From positions 3,162,001 to 3,226,000 of the forward strand of contig NZ_CP081149.1 in NCBI RefSeq assembly GCF_019665785.1: 64,000 nucleotides of DNA, given 5' to 3'. The position numbers and the translations under genes were made by a program. The DNA comes from Deefgea piscis (GTDB taxonomy: Bacteria > Pseudomonadota > Gammaproteobacteria > Burkholderiales > Chitinibacteraceae). The notes beneath the pieces were generated by a model, which saw only the letters and a list, made by a program, of their open reading frames with translations, had not been told where the DNA came from and did no database searches. This document shows, piece by piece, positions 29,453 through 39,465 of the stretch (the stretch's first letter is position 1; each line of letters opens with the position of its first letter).

Positions 29453-29718
29453 CCAATCAACTGAGGAATGCTTTGATACAGGCGGATGGTGTAATCACTG
29501 ATGGTTTCAATCATCCATGGCAAAGCGAGCACCAGCACCAAAAAACAGGCCAGGATTTTAGGGATAAACGACAGTGTGGCCTCATTAATCTGCGTTGCCG
29601 CCTGAAAAATACTCACAATCAAACCAGCAATAAGCGCCGTGAGCAACACTGGCGCGCCCAGCAAAATCATTACTTCCATCGCTCTTTGCAATAAAGTCAC
29701 TACCGTTTCTGGTGTCAT
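29449..29718 (-). CDS. fliQ: Flagellar export gate protein FliQ
   Basis: A small two-helix component of the FliPQR export gate. The 89-residue protein begins MTPETVVTLLQRAMEVMILL and has the conserved ALIAGLIVSIFQAATQINEA and TLSFIPKILACF blocks. It lies 2 bp after fliP and overlaps fliR by 4 bp. Confidence 0.95.
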   Translation of the reverse strand: MTPETVVTLLQRAMEVMILLGAPVLLTALIAGLIVSIFQAATQINEATLSFIPKILACFLVLVLALPWMIETISDYTIRLYQSIPQLIG

Positions 29719-29720
29719 GA

Positions 29721-30464
29721 TTAACTCGGAATATAAAAACTTTGCACCAAGGAGCCCATCAAGAGCGTCCAGCCATCAACCAGTACAAACAACATAATTT
29801 TAAATGGCAAAGAAATAATCACCGGAGACACCATCATCATCCCCATCGCCATCAAAATACTGGCAATGACTAAATCAATAATTAAAAACGGAATAATGAC
29901 CAAAAAACCAATTTGAAAAGCGGTTTTGAGCTCGCTAGTCACAAACGCCGGTACCAACACACGCAAACTCACGTCTTCTGGGCCATTCGGTGCTTTGGCA
30001 CCGGACACCTCGATAAAAAACGCCAAGTCTTTTTGCCGTGTTTGCTTGAGCATAAAATCTTTCAGCGGCACAGCGCCTTGTTCTAAGGCTTGATTAAAGG
30101 TGATTTTCTGTTCCGAAAAAGGCTGATAAGCCGTGGCGTAAATTTTGTCAAAAGTCGGCGCCATAATAAACAACGTCAAAAACAAGGACAAACCCACAAT
30201 CACTTGATTGGGCGGACTTTGCATCGTTCCCAAGGCTTGCCGCAACAAAGACAGCACAATGATAATTCGCGTAAACGACGTCATCATCAACAACATCGCC
30301 GGAATAAAGCCCAGCGCAGTCATAAACAGCAAGGTTTGAATCGGCAAAGAATACGCCGTTCCAGCCGCTGTTTGTGACGAACTCATAAAGGGTATACCCG
30401 CAGGCTCCGCAGCCAACAATACCGGGCAAAGCAATACCCCAGCGAGTAGAACGATTCTCTTCAT
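29721..30464 (-). CDS. fliP: Flagellar export gate protein FliP
   Basis: The main subunit of the flagellar export gate. It has a cleavable signal peptide ([20 protein letters not shown]), then membrane helices with [18 protein letters not shown] and [16 protein letters not shown], a periplasmic region and a C-terminal [17 protein letters not shown]. Length is 247 aa. The start overlaps fliO by four bases (ATGA). Confidence 0.96.
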   Translation of the reverse strand: MKRIVLLAGVLLCPVLLAAEPAGIPFMSSSQTAAGTAYSLPIQTLLFMTALGFIPAMLLMMTSFTRIIIVLSLLRQALGTMQSPPNQVIVGLSLFLTLFIMAPTFDKIYATAYQPFSEQKITFNQALEQGAVPLKDFMLKQTRQKDLAFFIEVSGAKAPNGPEDVSLRVLVPAFVTSELKTAFQIGFLVIIPFLIIDLVIASILMAMGMMMVSPVIISLPFKIMLFVLVDGWTLLMGSLVQSFYIPS

Positions 30465-30880
30465 AATGAGGTCTTCCGTTTAGCCATTGCCGCTTGCAGC
30501 CATTGTGCAAAAGCTGGGGTTGCTGGCGTGGTCTCCACATCGGCGGGTTTGTCCAGCGTATGCAGCAAATTGACTTGCTGATGAGTGACGCCAACAACCA
30601 GCCAAGTCCCATCCACCTCAACAATCACCACCCGTTCTTTGGTGCCCACCATCACCCCAGAAACAACGCGCAAATGCGGATTACCAGCCCCCGGCACTAA
30701 GGCATATCGGCGCATCAGCCAAGCGCCGCCAACAATACAAGCGAGCACCAGCAACAAAGCAAAAATCACTTGAATCAGCTGCCCAACACCCGGTCCCGGT
30801 GCAGTTTGCGCTGCCGTTGCAGCCATAACGGAGAACGGCAGCCCCACAAGGCTGCCGCAAAGCAATCGAATTAGATTCAT
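30461..30880 (-). CDS. fliO: Flagellar assembly protein FliO
   Basis: A bitopic membrane protein that helps the FliP ring assemble. The 139-residue chain has a signal-like N-terminus ([16 protein letters not shown]), one transmembrane helix ([20 protein letters not shown], about 36-55) and a cytoplasmic beta-rich domain with [20 protein letters not shown]. FliO is poorly conserved, so the call leans on topology and position between fliN and fliP. Confidence 0.9.
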   Translation of the reverse strand: MNLIRLLCGSLVGLPFSVMAATAAQTAPGPGVGQLIQVIFALLLVLACIVGGAWLMRRYALVPGAGNPHLRVVSGVMVGTKERVVIVEVDGTWLVVGVTHQQVNLLHTLDKPADVETTPATPAFAQWLQAAMAKRKTSL

Positions 30881-30889
30881 ATGATTGGA

Positions 30890-31324
30890 TTATTTATGCA
30901 AGCGACGGATGCGCTCAGCAGGAGTAATAATATCAGTGAGTCGAATACCAAATTTATCATTCACCACTACAACCTCACCCTGAGCAATCAAACATCCATT
31001 CACCAGCACATCCATAGGCTCACCGGCCATCCCATCGAGCTCAACCACTGAGCCTTGTGCTAGCTGTAATAAACTACGAATGGCAATTTTGGTACGCCCC
31101 AGCTCCACCGTCAAATTGACCGGAATATCCAAAATCATATCAATATTATTCGGCGCATTGGTGGGCGCAGCCGCAGTATCAAAACGCTGAAAGATATCTG
31201 CAGCCTGTACAGTACTGCTGCTATCGCTGGCAGCGTCGGTCACTTCTTGTTCGGCGAGGGCGGCCGCCCAATCATCCATAATATCATCAGGATTTTCTGC
31301 TGCGCCCGTGGTTTCTTCAGCCAT
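30890..31324 (-). CDS. fliN: Flagellar motor switch protein FliN
   Basis: Part of the C ring that sets rotation direction. The N-terminal 60 residues are acidic and variable. The C-terminal SPOA (surface presentation of antigens) domain has the usual NIDMILDIPVNLTVELGRT, LLQLAQGSVVELD and NGCLIAQGEVVVVNDKFGIR blocks. Length is 144 aa. It overlaps the end of fliM by 8 bp. Confidence 0.95.
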   Translation of the reverse strand: MAEETTGAAENPDDIMDDWAAALAEQEVTDAASDSSSTVQAADIFQRFDTAAAPTNAPNNIDMILDIPVNLTVELGRTKIAIRSLLQLAQGSVVELDGMAGEPMDVLVNGCLIAQGEVVVVNDKFGIRLTDIITPAERIRRLHK

Positions 31325-32336
31325 TACCTTCTCCGCTATTCTCTTCGTCTTGCACGCCGTTCAAAGCCTCGGCCGAGCCCAGCACTTTGTCGACTTTTAA
31401 TGCATATTGACCGTTAAGAATACCATACTTACACTCAAGCACTGGCACGCTATCCACTGATGCAATAATGGCTTCTGGAATTTCCAAAGAAATCACATCG
31501 CCCGTCTTTAAATTTAAAATGTCGCCCAAAGTAATTTTCGCGTTACCCAAGGTTGCCACCAGATTGACATCCGCATGATGTAATTGTTTGCGTAACAACG
31601 ATGACCAGCGATTATCCGATTCGATACGATCCGTTTGCATCGAGCTATACAGCATATCTCGAATCGGTTCGATCATTGAATACGGTAAGCAAATATGAAA
31701 ATCACCGCCGCCAGCACCCAATTCAATTTTAAAGGTATACGCCACCACCACTTCGGTCGGTGTCGCAATATTGGCAAATTGCGTATTCATTTCTGAGCGC
31801 ATATAGCTAAATTCACACTCAAAAACCGGCTTCCACGCTTTTTGATATTCTTCAAACACAACTTCGAGCAAGCGCTGAATAATTCTTTGTTCAGTCGGAG
31901 TAAAGTCTCGCCCCTCAACCCTAACGTGGTAACGACCATCCGAGCCAAATAAGTTATCCACTACCAAAAAAACAAAATTCGGATCAAAAATAAATAAGCC
32001 AGTCCCGCGTAATGGCTTCATTTGAATCATATTCAAATTGGTTGGGACGACTAAATTGCGAATAAATTCACTGTATTTTTGCACCCGAATTGGGCCGACA
32101 CTAATTTCGGCGTTGCGGCGCATAAAGTTATATAAGGCTATCCGTAAGTTCCGCGCAAAACGCTCATTAATAATTTCCAGCGTCGGCATCCGCCCACGCA
32201 CAATCCGTTCTTGTCGACCAATATCATAATTGCGGACAGCCGTTAGATCGACGTCATCAGCACCATCGTCCTCTTCACCAGTCACACCGCGCAGTAGCGC
32301 ATCGACCTCTTCTTGAGAAAGAATATCGTCTGCCAT
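31317..32336 (-). CDS. fliM: Flagellar motor switch protein FliM
   Basis: C-ring protein that receives phosphorylated CheY. The N-terminal CheY-binding peptide is present as ILSQEEVDALL. The middle CheC-like domain contains NERFARNLRIALYNFMRR and the C-terminal SPOA domain includes VNLVATLGNAKITLGDILNL. Length is 339 aa. It is followed directly by fliN; fliL is 37 bp upstream. Confidence 0.96.
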   Translation of the reverse strand: MADDILSQEEVDALLRGVTGEEDDGADDVDLTAVRNYDIGRQERIVRGRMPTLEIINERFARNLRIALYNFMRRNAEISVGPIRVQKYSEFIRNLVVPTNLNMIQMKPLRGTGLFIFDPNFVFLVVDNLFGSDGRYHVRVEGRDFTPTEQRIIQRLLEVVFEEYQKAWKPVFECEFSYMRSEMNTQFANIATPTEVVVAYTFKIELGAGGGDFHICLPYSMIEPIRDMLYSSMQTDRIESDNRWSSLLRKQLHHADVNLVATLGNAKITLGDILNLKTGDVISLEIPEAIIASVDSVPVLECKYGILNGQYALKVDKVLGSAEALNGVQDEENSGEGNG

Positions 32337-32373
32337 TATCTCTTTTTATGACTCTGTTCTAATTTTTAACAAT

Positions 32374-32919
32374 CTACTGATAAAAATACTTAGTAAAATT
32401 AACGCTTAACACGCCTTCGTCTTTTGCTTCAACTTCTAAAATCGCATTAATTTTTTCTCTAATTTGTCTCGCTAATTCTTCTTGGCCTTGCGGCGTTTTG
32501 ACTTCTTCTAAAGTTTTTGCTCGCAACAGGCGATTCACCGCATCTAATATTTTCGGCTGTACTGAGGTAATTCGCTCTTTATCCGCTTCTTCAGCGAGTT
32601 CAACCATAATTTCAACTTGCAATACCGACTCAGCCTCTCCGCTTAAATTAACTGTAAATGGCTGATCTTGTAATTTAGCAAATACCGGTTTAGCGTGCTC
32701 ATCGGCTTTCTTTTCTTTTTTCTTTTCCTTTTTCTTTTCTTCCCCATGCGCCGCAGCTTCTGCAGTTGCTTCTTCGGCATTACCTTCAGCCGGGCTTTTC
32801 AATAAGAAAAAGGCCAGTGCACCACCTAAAATTAAAATTAACACCAATACAGCAGCAACGATAATAAGCAGGATATTTTTTTTTGATTTTGGAGCGGCTT
32901 CTGCTTTTGCTTCCGACAT
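32374..32919 (-). CDS. fliL: Flagellar basal body-associated protein FliL
   Basis: A bitopic inner-membrane protein around the stator. One transmembrane helix (about 15-37, ILLIIVAAVLVLILILGGAL) follows a lysine-rich N-terminus. A charged Lys/Glu linker (EEKKKEKKKEKKADEHA) leads to the periplasmic FliL domain with LVELAEEADKERITSVQPKI and a C-terminal VLSVNFTKYFYQ. Length is 181 aa. It is the first gene of the fliLMNOPQR operon, with 161 bp of spacer before it. I found no clear sigma54 or sigma28 promoter in that spacer. Confidence 0.94.
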   Translation of the reverse strand: MSEAKAEAAPKSKKNILLIIVAAVLVLILILGGALAFFLLKSPAEGNAEEATAEAAAHGEEKKKEKKKEKKADEHAKPVFAKLQDQPFTVNLSGEAESVLQVEIMVELAEEADKERITSVQPKILDAVNRLLRAKTLEEVKTPQGQEELARQIREKINAILEVEAKDEGVLSVNFTKYFYQ

Positions 32920-33080
32920 ATTACATCCTTAAAAATGAAAGCTCATGAACAGACAATCTTTCACGAGAAACTTGAAATAACTATGCCCCAGCATAGCTAG
33001 GGCGTAAAACTTTGCCAATATAGCGAAAGATACTATAAAACAAGCGCTAAGCAAGCATTATTGCGGCAGAGCATATGAAA

Positions 33081-34265
33081 TCAGACAAATAAATTCAAGC
33101 CCCCTTTTTGAATTGGCTGGCGCACCATCGATGATTCCAGAGGGTTTTCATCAAGCAAACCCGCAGCCATTCCATAAGTTAATCCCAGTTCTCGACCATG
33201 AGAAGCTTGCTGCTGACCTTGATTCATCCCTCCCCATTGCGATTGGTTTTGTTGTGCTTGCTGTTGATGCTGCTGCAAAGTATCTGAAGCCACTTGCACA
33301 TTACTTAAAGTAAAGCCTTGTTCGGCCAATAAAGCGGTCAAGCGCGGCATGGCTGCAGCAAGGGCATCGCGAACCGCAGCATTTTGCGAACTAAACACCA
33401 CACTCGCTTGATCTTGCGCCAGATTCAGCTGCACTTCCATTGGCCCTAAATGCGCTGGATTCAATTGCATTTGAATTTGTTGCTCTTGCCGACCCAGCAT
33501 CAGCCCAACACGTTGCGCCAGGGCATCACCCCAGCGCATTTGACCAACCGGCTCAGCCAAGTGATGCACTGGTACAGCGACTTCCTTATTCGGTACAGCA
33601 CTGCTTACAGGGTTGTTTGTAGCAAGGCTTCGCTGCTCATGCAGCGCAGTCAATTGCGTTTTAAAGTCGGTATTGGGCATTAACTCTAATGGCGTTTCGA
33701 TGACTGCAGTGGCGTTTAATTTTGCCGTATCGACGGCAAGGTTTGCCGTTTCAGTTGCATCCACTTTAGGCTGTGACATTGCGGCAAGTGCTGAGGATGC
33801 GGCTTGATTGGCTTGCTTGTCAGTGCCCAGTTTAGCGCTATCGGTATTTTCGCTAGTGCTTGCTGGATTTTTAACCATCAGGGCAGTCAATGGATTGAAT
33901 ACTGCTGGATTTTGTGCTTCAGGATCAGTGGCAAGATCACTCAGTGGTGCCGCTTCCTCAGTCAGCGCCACGCTGGTGCTAGTCGGCGCAACCAGCGTGT
34001 TTTGTAGCATGGCTAACCAAGGATCAAGCACTGCCGCTTGCGCTTGCGGCGATTCGCTTGCTGGGGTTTCTTCTTTCTTGTCCGATTTTGCTGCGACTTT
34101 ATCTGTCGGCGTCGGCGCAGGCGCTTCTGCCCGATCACGGCCTAATTCACGCTTAAATTCATCTTTAAAGTCACTGCTTTGACTCGCTTCACGCGCAGTA
34201 CGCGACTCAACTGCACGGCTCACAGGAGCTTGAACTTGCACTGGCACAGCTGAAGTTGTTGCCAT
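33081..34265 (-). CDS. fliK: Flagellar hook-length control protein FliK
   Basis: A secreted molecular ruler that switches export from hook to filament proteins. The N-terminal three-quarters are Ala/Thr/Pro-rich and of low complexity, as usual. The conserved C-terminal Flg_hook domain (about residues 245-330) has RWGDALAQRVGLMLGRQEQQ, MQLNPAHLGPMEVQLNLAQ and AAMPRLTALLAEQGFTLSNV. It ends in a Gln-rich tail. A sigma54-type promoter lies 36 bp upstream at 34301..34316. It is divergent to flhB. Confidence 0.9.
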   Translation of the reverse strand: MATTSAVPVQVQAPVSRAVESRTAREASQSSDFKDEFKRELGRDRAEAPAPTPTDKVAAKSDKKEETPASESPQAQAAVLDPWLAMLQNTLVAPTSTSVALTEEAAPLSDLATDPEAQNPAVFNPLTALMVKNPASTSENTDSAKLGTDKQANQAASSALAAMSQPKVDATETANLAVDTAKLNATAVIETPLELMPNTDFKTQLTALHEQRSLATNNPVSSAVPNKEVAVPVHHLAEPVGQMRWGDALAQRVGLMLGRQEQQIQMQLNPAHLGPMEVQLNLAQDQASVVFSSQNAAVRDALAAAMPRLTALLAEQGFTLSNVQVASDTLQQHQQQAQQNQSQWGGMNQGQQQASHGRELGLTYGMAAGLLDENPLESSMVRQPIQKGGLNLFV

Positions 34266-34300
34266 AATTACACCTAATAAGAAGACTTTGCCTAGTAATA

Positions 34301-34316
34301 AGCAAAGACAATGCCA
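34301..34316 (-). promoter_or_regulatory. Sigma54 (RpoN) promoter of fliK
   Basis: On the minus strand TGGCATTGTCTTTGCT matches the -24/-12 consensus TGGC-N7-TTGC exactly at the key bases. The predicted start is about 20 bp before the fliK ATG. A FleQ/FlrA-type activator would be required; none is encoded in the window. Confidence 0.75.
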
Positions 34317-34346
34317 GCCGCTGAAAACTGCAGGTAAACTTGCGCC

Positions 34347-35477
34347 ATGGCAGAAGATTCAGACCTAGAAAAAACCGAACCGGCCTCCCCCAAGCGCATA
34401 GAAGATGCGCGCAAAAAGGGGCAGGTCCCACGTTCTCACGAGCTCACCACCTTTGCCACCCTGATGGCAGGGCTGGTGGCGGTGTTTGTACTCGCGCCGG
34501 ATATATTTCACTCAATCCGCGAAATCATGATCGACAACCTCAGCTTTGATCGCACAGATTTAATCAGCGCCAAACAAATGCCCGAAGCCTTAATGGCGGC
34601 AATGCGCATTGCACTGATTGCCTTATTGCCTATTTTTGCCGCCTGCGCCTTAGTGGCCATCATGATCCCTATCGCCATTGGTGGCTGGATTTTTAGTACC
34701 GAAGCGCTGGGGCCCAACTTTGAAAAACTCAGTCCAATCGCTGGTATTGGCCGGATCTTCTCGGTACGTACCATTATTGAAACGCTGAAAACGATTTTAA
34801 AATCGGGATTAATCGGTGGCATTGCCGGCTGGATTTTATGGGATGAGAAAGAACAATTTATTAGTCTGATTGCCATGCCGCCCGATGTTGGCTTTTATAT
34901 GTTGTGGCAAATGCTCAAATACACCCTCTTGATGACAGTTAGCGGAATGGCGATCATTGTCTTAATCGATGTGCCATATCAACTTTGGGATTATTACAAA
35001 GGCCTCAGAATGACCAAAGAGGACGTTCGCCAAGAAAACAAAGAGTCTGAAGGTGATCCGCATGTCAAAGGGCGGATTCGCCAATTACAAAGAGAAGCTG
35101 CTCGTAAGCGCATGATGGCGGAAATCCCCAAAGCCAATGTGGTGGTCACCAACCCAACGCATTATGCGGTTGCGATTCAATACGATGAAGCGATGCGCGC
35201 GCCCAAAGTGGTGGCCAAAGGGTCTTTTTTATTGGCTGAGCGCATTATTGAATTGGCCAAAGAACACAAAGTCACCGTTGTACGCACGCCACCTTTTGCC
35301 CGAGCGCTGTATCACCATGCCCAATTGGGCGAAGAAATTCCTGCTGCGTTGTATACTGCCGCTGCTGAGGTTTTAGCCTACATCTACCAGCTTAATCAAT
35401 ATCAAAAAGAAGGCGGCTTAGCGCCAACACTCAATACCGATTTACCCGTTCCTGCCGAACTCGACCCTGAGTCATAA
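34347..35477 (+). CDS. flhB: Flagellar export protein FlhB
   Basis: Controls the substrate switch of the flagellar export apparatus together with FliK. The N-terminus EKTEPASPKRIEDARKKGQV is typical, four membrane helices follow, and the cytoplasmic domain contains the self-cleavage site in VVVTNPTHYAVAI (NPTH, cutting between N and P). Length is 376 aa. It faces fliK across an 81-bp spacer and precedes flhA. Confidence 0.97.
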   Translation: MAEDSDLEKTEPASPKRIEDARKKGQVPRSHELTTFATLMAGLVAVFVLAPDIFHSIREIMIDNLSFDRTDLISAKQMPEALMAAMRIALIALLPIFAACALVAIMIPIAIGGWIFSTEALGPNFEKLSPIAGIGRIFSVRTIIETLKTILKSGLIGGIAGWILWDEKEQFISLIAMPPDVGFYMLWQMLKYTLLMTVSGMAIIVLIDVPYQLWDYYKGLRMTKEDVRQENKESEGDPHVKGRIRQLQREAARKRMMAEIPKANVVVTNPTHYAVAIQYDEAMRAPKVVAKGSFLLAERIIELAKEHKVTVVRTPPFARALYHHAQLGEEIPAALYTAAAEVLAYIYQLNQYQKEGGLAPTLNTDLPVPAELDPES

Positions 35478-35547
35478 AAACAGGGTATATAACTGCAAGC
35501 AATAGATAACATAATGCTTATTAAAATACATACACTAGGTATCTTAG

Positions 35548-37617
35548 ATGTGGCGTAGCAAACTCACCGCACTGGCCATGCCTGCGCTGGTCTTAATGGT
35601 TTTGGGGATGATGATCCTCCCCTTACCACCGGCTGTGCTCGACTTCTTTTTTACTTTCAATATTGCACTCTCGATCATTGTGTTGATGGTCAGCTTATAT
35701 ACCCATAAACCACTCGAATTCTCTAGCTTTCCGACAGTATTGTTGATGACAACGCTACTGCGTTTGTCGCTCAATGTCGCGTCGACCAAGCTGGTGCTCA
35801 CCGAAGGTCATGCTGGCGGTGATGCTGCTGGTAAAGTCATTGAGTCTTTTGGCCACGTGCTGATTGGCGACAATATTGCCGTCGGGATTGTCGCTTTTAT
35901 TATTCTGACCATTATTAACTTTGTCGTGATCACCAAAGGTGCTGGGCGTATTGCCGAGGTATCGGCCCGCTTTACCTTAGACGCCATGCCCGGTAAACAA
36001 ATGGCGATTGATGCCGATTTGAATGCCGGCTTGATTGGCGAAGAAGAAGCGCGAACTCGACGCGCGCAAATTTCTGACGAAGCCAATTTCTTCGGTTCGA
36101 TGGATGGTGCCAGTAAGTTCGTCCGTGGTGACGCCGTCGCCGGTATTTTAGTGATGGTGATTAACCTCGTTGGTGGCTTGCTAGTCGGCATGTTGCAGCA
36201 TGATATGTTGTTTGCCGATGCGGCCAAAACCTACACCTTGCTCACCATCGGTGACGGTTTGGTGGCGCAAGTTCCTGCGCTGATTATTTCAGTGGCCGCC
36301 GGTATCGTCGTCTCACGCGTCGGTACCGATCAAGATTTATCCGATCAAATTTTGGGTCAATTGTTTGCTCGCCCACAGGTGCTCTACGTCACCGCTGGCG
36401 TTTTGGGCCTACTCGGTATTATTCCGGGGATGCCGCACATTGCGTTCTTAATGATGGCAGCACTCGCCGGCGGTTTAGCTTGGTTTGCCGAACAAAATAT
36501 CCTCAAAGCGGCAACGGCCACCGCCACAGGTGGCGCACTGCCAGCGGGCGCAGCTCCGCCGCCACCGGTGGATGCGCCATTACAAGAAGTCAGCTGGAAT
36601 GATGTGCAAACGGTCGATCCGGTTGGGTTAGAAGTTGGTTATCGACTGATTCCCTTAGTAGATCGCAATCAAGATGGTGAACTATTGCGCCGCATACGCG
36701 GGATTAGAAAAAAAATAGCCCAAGAGTTGGGCTTTCTAGTACCGGCAGTACATATTCGCGACAATCTCGAACTGCGCCCCAATCAATACCGGATTCAACT
36801 AAAAGGCGTTGACGTTGGCGCTGGCGAAGCCTTTGTCGGGCAATGGCTGGCGATTAATCCAGGCAATGCCGCCGGCACTTTACCGGGCCCAGCCACCACC
36901 GACCCGACTTTTGGTCTGCCTGCGACTTGGGTTGACGCCAGCTTACGCGATCAAGCGCAAGCGATGGGTTACACCGTGGTCGATGCGTCAACCGTTATCG
37001 GTACACATATCTCGAATATCTTGCAATCGAATGCCGCTGAATTACTCGGCCGTGAAGAAACCCAAGCACTGGTGGATCACTTTGCCAAAGAATCGCCCAA
37101 ATTGATTGAAGAGCTGGTACCCAAGGTGGTGCCGATTGGTACGCTGCAAAAAATATTGCAAGCGCTACTCGAAGATGGTCTGCATATTCGTGATTTACGC
37201 ACCATTATCGAAACGCTGAGCGAACAGATTTTACGCACCGCCGATATCGACGAATTAACCTCGGCAGTGCGGGTTGCATTAGGGCGATCGATTGTTCATC
37301 AATTATTTGCAGGGGAACAAGAGCTCCAAGTTGTCGCATTAGAACCACAACTAGAAAGCATTTTACTCTCGGCCGCCAGTGGCAAATCGCAAGGCGGCTT
37401 AGAACCCGGCCTTGCCGAGCGCTTGCTCCAACAAGCCGCCGCGATGACCGAGCAACTGGAAATGCAAGGCATTAATCCCATTTTAATTACCCCAGCGCAA
37501 TTAAGACCGATGTTATCGCGCTTTTTACGCCGTTCAATTCCCGGATTACGCGTCATTGCGCATACCGAGATTCCAGACAGTAAAACTTTACGCATTATTA
37601 ATGTCTTAGGTGCTTAA
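35548..37617 (+). CDS. flhA: Flagellar export protein FlhA
   Basis: The largest export-gate subunit. The N-terminal half has eight membrane helices with family blocks PTVLLMTTLLRLSLNVASTK and LDAMPGKQMAIDADLNAGLI, plus GASKFVRGDAVAGILV. The C-terminal cytoplasmic domain (from about 345) binds chaperone-substrate complexes and includes GFLVPAVHIRDNLELRPNQY. Length of 689 aa is normal. A spacer of 225 bp separates it from flhF. Confidence 0.97.
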   Translation: MWRSKLTALAMPALVLMVLGMMILPLPPAVLDFFFTFNIALSIIVLMVSLYTHKPLEFSSFPTVLLMTTLLRLSLNVASTKLVLTEGHAGGDAAGKVIESFGHVLIGDNIAVGIVAFIILTIINFVVITKGAGRIAEVSARFTLDAMPGKQMAIDADLNAGLIGEEEARTRRAQISDEANFFGSMDGASKFVRGDAVAGILVMVINLVGGLLVGMLQHDMLFADAAKTYTLLTIGDGLVAQVPALIISVAAGIVVSRVGTDQDLSDQILGQLFARPQVLYVTAGVLGLLGIIPGMPHIAFLMMAALAGGLAWFAEQNILKAATATATGGALPAGAAPPPPVDAPLQEVSWNDVQTVDPVGLEVGYRLIPLVDRNQDGELLRRIRGIRKKIAQELGFLVPAVHIRDNLELRPNQYRIQLKGVDVGAGEAFVGQWLAINPGNAAGTLPGPATTDPTFGLPATWVDASLRDQAQAMGYTVVDASTVIGTHISNILQSNAAELLGREETQALVDHFAKESPKLIEELVPKVVPIGTLQKILQALLEDGLHIRDLRTIIETLSEQILRTADIDELTSAVRVALGRSIVHQLFAGEQELQVVALEPQLESILLSAASGKSQGGLEPGLAERLLQQAAAMTEQLEMQGINPILITPAQLRPMLSRFLRRSIPGLRVIAHTEIPDSKTLRIINVLGA

Positions 37618-37737
37618 AACTGCAGCGTATTGCAGCAGCAAAACGCCAACAAACCCTTGTCGTCAGTACGCTATTCAATTGTGCAGAAGCACAGGAACAG
37701 TGATAATCATTGTTCGACCCCTTTTCTGGCGCGCACC

Positions 37738-37767
37738 AGAGACAAAAATAAACTGCTTATTGTCTCT
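37738..37767 (+). other. Hairpin in the flhA-flhF spacer
   Basis: AGAGACAA (37738..37745) pairs with TTGTCTCT (37760..37767). No T run follows directly. The spacer of 225 bp (37618..37842) has no credible gene; it may hold the flhF promoter, but I found no clear sigma54 or sigma28 match. Confidence 0.4.
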
Positions 37768-37842
37768 AGCTGCGAGCTTAATTTTTTGAGGCTGACTTTG
37801 TTGATGCAATTGAAAGCGCAAACGCGGTGATCATCGTTTCTT

Positions 37843-39429
37843 ATGCTGGTTAAAAAATTCTTTGGTGCTACCACTCGTGACGCGCTGCGCCAAGTTCGAG
37901 ATGAACTCGGCCCAGATGCGTTGATTCTGTCCAACCGGCAAGTGGCGGGTGGCGGGATCGAAATCATGGCGGTGGCCGATGCGGATGTCGCCGCACTTAC
38001 AAGCATTCAAACCGTCGCAGCTGCGCCCAAACCGGCAACGCGCGCGGCGCAAAATGGCGCGCGCTTAATGAGCTCAGCGCAACAAACCCCGGTCACACCG
38101 CATATTTCCAAAGCCTTGGCGCGCTCATACGCCATTCCAGACGATGAACAAGAGCCAACGCTCGACGATGTACCTTATGAAATACCGTCAGTGTTGCGTA
38201 GTAATCGTGCGCCCAAAACCAGCACCACTCGCAATGAAACGCCCAATGAAGTGCCATTTACCGATTACATCAATCGGCCCGAAGTAGTCGCTCAACCGCC
38301 GCGAGCCCAAGACAAGCCAGCGCCGTCTGCGCCACGCGAACCACAATTAAGCCAAGAAGCAGAACGCCGCCCGGTCCCACCACGCCGTCCTGTAGTGGCT
38401 GAAAAACCGTTGCCGACGTTTAGTTTTGAGGATGCGTCGGCTAAAAACGCCGCTCCTGTTGCCGATCAAGCTGCAATGCAAGATATTGCGCGTGAAATTC
38501 GCATGCTTCGCGGCTTATTAGAGAGCCAAATGGCAGGCATGGCGTGGGGCGAATTATCCAAACACGCCCCTGAAAAATTAGAAATTTTACGCCAATTACT
38601 CGGTGCTGGATTTTGCGCTGCACTGTCGCGTCAGCTCATAGATAAAATGCCAGCAGCGATGAGCTTAGATACCGGTATGAAATGGGTCAAAGCTGCGCTC
38701 ACCCATAATTTACCCAGCGTTAGCGCCAAAGACGATATCGTTGAACGTGGCGGCGTGTATGCCTTAATTGGCCCAACAGGCGTTGGCAAAACGACGACGG
38801 TTGCCAAGCTGGCCGCGCGTTGTGCGCTCACCTACGGCCCACAATCGGTCGCCTTACTCACCACCGATAGCTACCGAATTGGCGCTCACGATCAACTGCG
38901 AATTTATGGCCGAATTTTGGGTGTGCCGGTGCATGAAGTTAAAGATGAAACCGATTTACAACTCACGCTCGGCGAGCTCACCGATCGACATTTAGTGCTG
39001 ATCGACACCGTAGGCATGGGGCAGCGCGATCAACGCATCGGTGAACAATTAGCGATGTTTGGACATGATAATGTCGGCACCGTGTTGTTATTGTCGGCCA
39101 ATGCCCAAGCCAGCACGCTCGATGATGTGGCTCGGCGCTATAAAAACAGCCATTTAGTCGGCTGCATTTTAACCAAGCTCGATGAAACCATGGCGCTGGG
39201 TGGCTGCCTTGATGTAGCGATTCGGCATAAATTGCCGCTGCACTTTGTGACCAATGGTCAGCGCGTGCCGGAAGATCTGCATCGGGCGAATTTGGCCTAT
39301 CTGGTGGATCGTGCCTTTCGCAATCCACAAGAAAATAGCGTGTTTCAATTGCATAAAGACGAATATCCACTCTTTATGAGTACCCAAGATATTCCGACTG
39401 ATTTTAGCCTTGCCACTTCGCCACGATGA
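37843..39429 (+). CDS. flhF: Flagellar biosynthesis SRP-type GTPase FlhF
   Basis: Places flagella, usually at the pole. The N-terminal B domain begins MLVKKFFGATTRDALRQVRDELG, a Pro/Ala-rich variable linker fills about 70-200, and the NG GTPase domain carries the P-loop GPTGVGKTTTVAKLAARCA near 307, LIDTVGMGQRD and the TKLDE motif. The length of 528 aa is long because of the linker. The start was kept at 37843 because MLVKKF is the family start, even though its ribosome-binding site is weak. flhG follows 36 bp later. Confidence 0.94.
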   Translation: MLVKKFFGATTRDALRQVRDELGPDALILSNRQVAGGGIEIMAVADADVAALTSIQTVAAAPKPATRAAQNGARLMSSAQQTPVTPHISKALARSYAIPDDEQEPTLDDVPYEIPSVLRSNRAPKTSTTRNETPNEVPFTDYINRPEVVAQPPRAQDKPAPSAPREPQLSQEAERRPVPPRRPVVAEKPLPTFSFEDASAKNAAPVADQAAMQDIAREIRMLRGLLESQMAGMAWGELSKHAPEKLEILRQLLGAGFCAALSRQLIDKMPAAMSLDTGMKWVKAALTHNLPSVSAKDDIVERGGVYALIGPTGVGKTTTVAKLAARCALTYGPQSVALLTTDSYRIGAHDQLRIYGRILGVPVHEVKDETDLQLTLGELTDRHLVLIDTVGMGQRDQRIGEQLAMFGHDNVGTVLLLSANAQASTLDDVARRYKNSHLVGCILTKLDETMALGGCLDVAIRHKLPLHFVTNGQRVPEDLHRANLAYLVDRAFRNPQENSVFQLHKDEYPLFMSTQDIPTDFSLATSPR

Positions 39430-39465
39430 ATCTGCTTTTTAGTCATTCCCCAGTAGGACCACATC

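Noticed and set aside
37618..37842. Sigma54 promoter before flhF
   Set aside because: TGGCGCGCACCAGAG keeps the -24 TGGC but the -12 element is AGAG, not TTGC.
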